Shown one piece after another: positions 5,391 through 7,396 of a stretch of DNA of 7,396 nt. This DNA is from SCQX01 sp035720945 (GTDB taxonomy: Bacteria; Pseudomonadota; Gammaproteobacteria; Burkholderiales; Burkholderiaceae_B). The stretch covers positions 1 to 7,396 of the forward strand of contig DASTNK010000032.1 in assembly GCA_035720945.1 (NCBI GenBank), given 5' to 3'. The translations under genes and the position numbers were made by a program. Under the pieces are notes generated by a model that had not been told where the DNA came from, did no database searches, and saw only the letters and a list, made by a program, of their open reading frames with translations. The first letter of the stretch is position 1. Each line of letters starts with the position of its first letter.

Positions 5391-6230
5391 TTACAGCGTG
5401 ACTTCCTTGGGGAAGTCCTTGGCCTTGATACCGACCAGCTTTTCCATGTTGGCCAGAATGACCCGGCGGGTTTCGCCGCTGGAATGCATTTTGGTCAACC
5501 ATTGGTTCACCGCCGTCATGAACGCGGTATCGGTTTCCTTCTGGATGCCGATACAGGTGGGCGCGCCCGATATGGGGGTTGGCACAACGATATGGCCCAG
5601 TCCGGGCGCCTTGGCCAGGACCGTGACGCCCAGCAGAGCCACCAGCAATTGCGCGTCGACGCGGCCGGTTTGCAGCGCAAGCGTGGCATCACCCGAGGTG
5701 TCGAAGCGGCGGATCTGGGCCTTGTGGAACGTCTTGGTGGCGAAGGCGTCCTGGTTGGAGCCGATGTCCACCGAGATTTTCACGTCAGGCTTGTCGGCTT
5801 CTTCCCAGGTCTTGGGATCGAACCCCTTGCGTGCCACCAGCGTGAAGGTGTTGTGGAACAGGGGATCGGTGAACCCGATCATCTTGCGGCGCTGCGGCGT
5901 GGGGCCCATGCCGAACATGCAGTCGATCTTGTTGGCCTGAAGGTCCATCACTGCATTGCCCCAGGTGGTTTCGACGAACTTCACCTCCACTCCGAGGGAT
6001 TTGGCCAGTTCCGCGGAAAAGTCCGGCCCGAACCCTTCCCATTTGCCTGTGCCGACAACCTTGGCGAAATAGGGCGCGGCACCGGCGATGACGCCGGATC
6101 GAAGTGTTTTGGTGCGGCGGATGCGCGCCATGGCGGTTTCAGTGCTTTCCGCCAGAGCCCGGGTCAGGGGCAGTGCGGTTCCCAATGCGGCCGCGCCCAG
6201 ACCCGTCACGAATTGCCTGCGTGATGGCAT
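5391..6230 (-). CDS. Amino acid ABC transporter substrate-binding protein (family 3) with Tat signal
   Basis: A 279-residue periplasmic solute-binding protein. It opens with SRRQFV (residues 3-8), a twin-arginine motif, then a hydrophobic stretch (9-22) and a probable cut after ALA (25-27), suggesting export already folded by the Tat system. The mature part follows the SBP_bac_3 pattern: GVIAGAAPYF (46-55), GPDFSAELAKSLG (68-80), IDCMFGMGPTPQRRKMIGFT (102-121) with the carboxylate-binding Arg near 114, and GRVDAQLLV (189-197). In HisJ the residue matching Val197 is Asp161, which holds the ligand amino group, so the ligand contact differs here. The start at 6230 has AGGAG six bases upstream. 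It is co-directional with the permease and ATPase genes but separated from them by the opposed dadA-like gene and a terminator. It is probably the importer's binding component; the ligand is unknown. Confidence 0.92.
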   Translation of the reverse strand: MPSRRQFVTGLGAAALGTALPLTRALAESTETAMARIRRTKTLRSGVIAGAAPYFAKVVGTGKWEGFGPDFSAELAKSLGVEVKFVETTWGNAVMDLQANKIDCMFGMGPTPQRRKMIGFTDPLFHNTFTLVARKGFDPKTWEEADKPDVKISVDIGSNQDAFATKTFHKAQIRRFDTSGDATLALQTGRVDAQLLVALLGVTVLAKAPGLGHIVVPTPISGAPTCIGIQKETDTAFMTAVNQWLTKMHSSGETRRVILANMEKLVGIKAKDFPKEVTL

Positions 6231-6286
6231 GTCTATCTCCTGTATTGAGTCATTTTGAATGTTGGCATGGGTGTTGATTGCCGTTG

Positions 6287-6310
6287 CGCCGCCTGCCAGT
6301 GCCGGCGGCG
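6287..6310. other. GC-rich hairpin in the divergent intergenic region
   Basis: CGCCGCC (6287-6293) and GGCGGCG (6304-6310) can pair around a 10-base loop. If the minus-strand gene is transcribed from the -10 element at 6346-6351, this structure lies in its leader, about 60 bases before the start codon. No T run follows on either strand, so it is not a typical terminator. In DNA this rich in GC such a pairing may be accidental. Confidence 0.25.
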
Positions 6311-6345
6311 GACGCTGGCCAAACACCGCACCCTCGCGGGAAACG

Positions 6346-6351
6346 ATTATA
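6346..6351 (-). promoter_or_regulatory. Possible -10 element for the Tat-type binding-protein gene
   Basis: The minus strand reads TATAAT here, about 116 bases before the ATG at 6230. No recognisable -35 lies 16-18 bases upstream (ACATTC at 17). The start would be near 6339, giving a leader of roughly 110 bases that includes the hairpin at 6287-6310. A perfect -10 hexamer is uncommon in this base composition, but one element alone is weak evidence. Confidence 0.35.
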
Positions 6352-6408
6352 CGTGGGCAAACGGTGGGGAATGTGTGCCCGACACCGCTACGCGCGCTGG
6401 ATCGCCTG

Positions 6409-6417
6409 TGCTACAGT
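6409..6417 (+). promoter_or_regulatory. Possible extended -10 element for the second binding-protein gene
   Basis: TGC-TACAGT fits an extended -10 box (TGn plus a hexamer matching TATAAT at four of six positions). The start would fall near 6424, 55 bases before the ATG at 6479. No clear -35 is present, as is allowed for extended -10 promoters. The call is tentative. Confidence 0.28.
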
Positions 6418-6478
6418 ACTTTCCGATAACAAGCCCGACAACATCATGTCAAATGGGCCGGGCACCAGGAGACCATCA

Positions 6479-7318
6479 ATGAATACACGTCAACGATTTT
6501 CAGCTCTTTCCGTCCTGGCAGCCGCGTGCTTGACAGTGCCATTCAGCACCGCGATAGCCGCGGGGGCACCCATCACCGCCGGTTCCATCACGAACAGCCC
6601 GCCCATGATTTCCTACGAGTCCGACGGCACCACGCTGCAAGGTGTCATCGTCGACCTGGCCGCCGCCATGGGCAAGGAAATGGGCCGCCCCATCGTCTTC
6701 AAGCAGATCCCGTTCAAAGGCCTGCTGCCGGCCATGCAGGCCAAGCGCATCGACATCACGTTCACGCTCATGAACGATACGCCCGCGCGCGAGAAGATCA
6801 TCGACTTCGTCGATTTCTTCAACCTGGGCACCATGCTGCTCATCCGAAAGGGCAATCCCGACCACGTCGAAAGCCTGGAAACCATGTGCGGCAAGACGGT
6901 TTCCACCGTGCAGGGCTCCACGCAGATCGCGCTGGTCAACGAAATGAGCGCCAAGTGCGCGGCGGCCGGCAAGCCGGCCATCAAAAACATGGAATACGCC
7001 AAACCGTCCGATGCCCGCCTGCAGGTGCAAACCGGCCGTGTGGCGGCGTTCCTGGGCAACACCCCGGTCATGGTCTATCTGGCCAAGACAGCCGAGGGCG
7101 GCAAACTGTTCGACGTGGTGCGCGGGCACGAATACCAGCCAGTGCCGCTGGGCATAGGCGTGGGCAAGAACGACACCGCGCTGCGTGATGCCCTGCAGAA
7201 GTCACTCAACGCGCTGATCGCCAACGGCACATACAAAAAGATCCTGGAGAAATACGGGGTCGAGGGCGGGGCGATCAAGTCGGCGACCATCAACGGTGGC
7301 AAGAACCTGAAGCTCTGA
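6479..7318 (+). CDS. Amino acid ABC transporter substrate-binding protein (family 3), Sec-exported
   Basis: A 279-residue periplasmic binding protein with a Sec-type signal: MNTRQRF, a hydrophobic core (about 8-21) and a likely cut near AIA/AGA (25-30). There is no twin-arginine pair, unlike the divergent neighbour. SBP_bac_3 features are GVIVDLAAAMGKEMG (55-69), GLLPAMQAKRIDITF (81-95), MNDTPAREKIIDF (98-110) with the ligand carboxylate Arg near 104, and a last helix GTYKKILEKYGV (250-261). Cys137 (MCGKTV) and Cys160 (SAKCAAAGKPAI) are placed as in a common subgroup where they may form a disulfide. Asn194 stands where HisJ has the amino-group-binding Asp161. AGGAG seven bases upstream fixes the start at 6479; longer in-frame starts lack such a site. 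It probably serves a second transporter whose permease begins at about 7345. The ligand is unknown. Confidence 0.93.
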   Translation: MNTRQRFSALSVLAAACLTVPFSTAIAAGAPITAGSITNSPPMISYESDGTTLQGVIVDLAAAMGKEMGRPIVFKQIPFKGLLPAMQAKRIDITFTLMNDTPAREKIIDFVDFFNLGTMLLIRKGNPDHVESLETMCGKTVSTVQGSTQIALVNEMSAKCAAAGKPAIKNMEYAKPSDARLQVQTGRVAAFLGNTPVMVYLAKTAEGGKLFDVVRGHEYQPVPLGIGVGKNDTALRDALQKSLNALIANGTYKKILEKYGVEGGAIKSATINGGKNLKL

Positions 7319-7344
7319 TTCACGTCCTGCTGAAGCACTGATCC

Positions 7345-7396
7345 ATGCCATCTGGAACTCTCGGGCCCACGCGGGTCGTGCCCCTGCGCCGGCCGG
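7345..7396 (+). CDS. Probable start of an amino acid ABC transporter permease, cut by window edge
   Basis: An ATG 27 bases after the binding-protein stop opens a frame that stays open to the end of the window and reads MPSGTLGPTRVVPLRRP. Short N-terminal tails of the type V-V-P-L-R-(H/R)-P are common before the first membrane span of amino acid ABC permeases, and a permease is the expected next gene. A TGA lies in frame two codons upstream. The ribosome binding site is weak (GAAG at 7332-7335). Only 17 codons are visible and the other two forward frames are also open here, so this is a tentative call. Confidence 0.42.
   Translation, partial: MPSGTLGPTRVVPLRRP

Noticed and set aside
5247..6224. 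A 325-codon plus-strand open frame antisense to the Tat-type binding protein
   Set aside because: It runs through the terminator and the entire binding-protein gene, which has a good ribosome binding site and family motifs; the antisense product is Gly, His and Arg rich with no domain.
1..7396. CRISPR array, insertion sequence, attachment site, tRNA, prophage or defence system
   Set aside because: No regularly spaced repeats, transposase-like proteins, long terminal inverted repeats, tRNA-like cloverleaf sequences or phage or defence domains were seen on either strand; the window reads as metabolic and transport genes.

Overview
This looks like GC-rich chromosomal DNA from a betaproteobacterium, most likely Burkholderiales/Alcaligenaceae (the Bordetella-Achromobacter group). 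That placement rests on base composition, codon use and the mix of acyl-CoA dehydrogenase genes and amino-acid-type ABC transporter genes. It is an impression from reading, not a database result. I see no tRNA, rRNA, CRISPR array, insertion sequence or phage gene. No gene-free stretch exceeds 300 bases; the largest are 3741-3970 and 6231-6478, both between divergently transcribed genes.

Region 1 (1-2224, minus strand) is a tight acyl-CoA operon, read from right to left: an SDR oxidoreductase (1404-2171), an acyl-CoA dehydrogenase-like protein (194-1390) and the first 62 codons of an aminoglycoside-phosphotransferase-like kinase (1-188). The gaps are 13 and 5 bases. A strong sigma70-type promoter precedes the SDR, with TTGAGA and TATACT 17 bases apart. 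A perfect 12-base palindrome, GAACGATCGTTC, fills most of the spacer and is probably a TetR-type operator. An SDR, an ACAD and an APH-like kinase together recall the LvaD/LvaC/LvaA steps of levulinate catabolism and the kinase-ACAD fusions ACAD10/ACAD11. The operon may therefore degrade a 4-keto or 4-hydroxy acid through a 4-phosphoacyl-CoA.

Region 2 (2269-6230) is a polar-amino-acid ABC importer locus with an oxidoreductase inside it. On the minus strand are a Tat-exported substrate-binding protein (5391-6230), a permease (3072-3740, GTG start) and an ATPase (2269-3033). A DadA-type FAD-dependent D-amino acid dehydrogenase (3971-5242) lies on the plus strand between the binding protein and the permease. 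The simplest reading is uptake of an amino acid, perhaps a D-amino acid or N-substituted one, followed by oxidative deamination at the membrane. An intrinsic terminator (5318-5349) ends the binding-protein transcript.

Region 3 (6479-7396, plus strand) begins a second transporter: another family-3 binding protein, this one with a Sec signal (6479-7318), and probably the first codons of its permease at 7345. The two binding proteins are divergently transcribed and both 279 residues long. By eye, both lack the aspartate that usually holds the ligand alpha-amino group.
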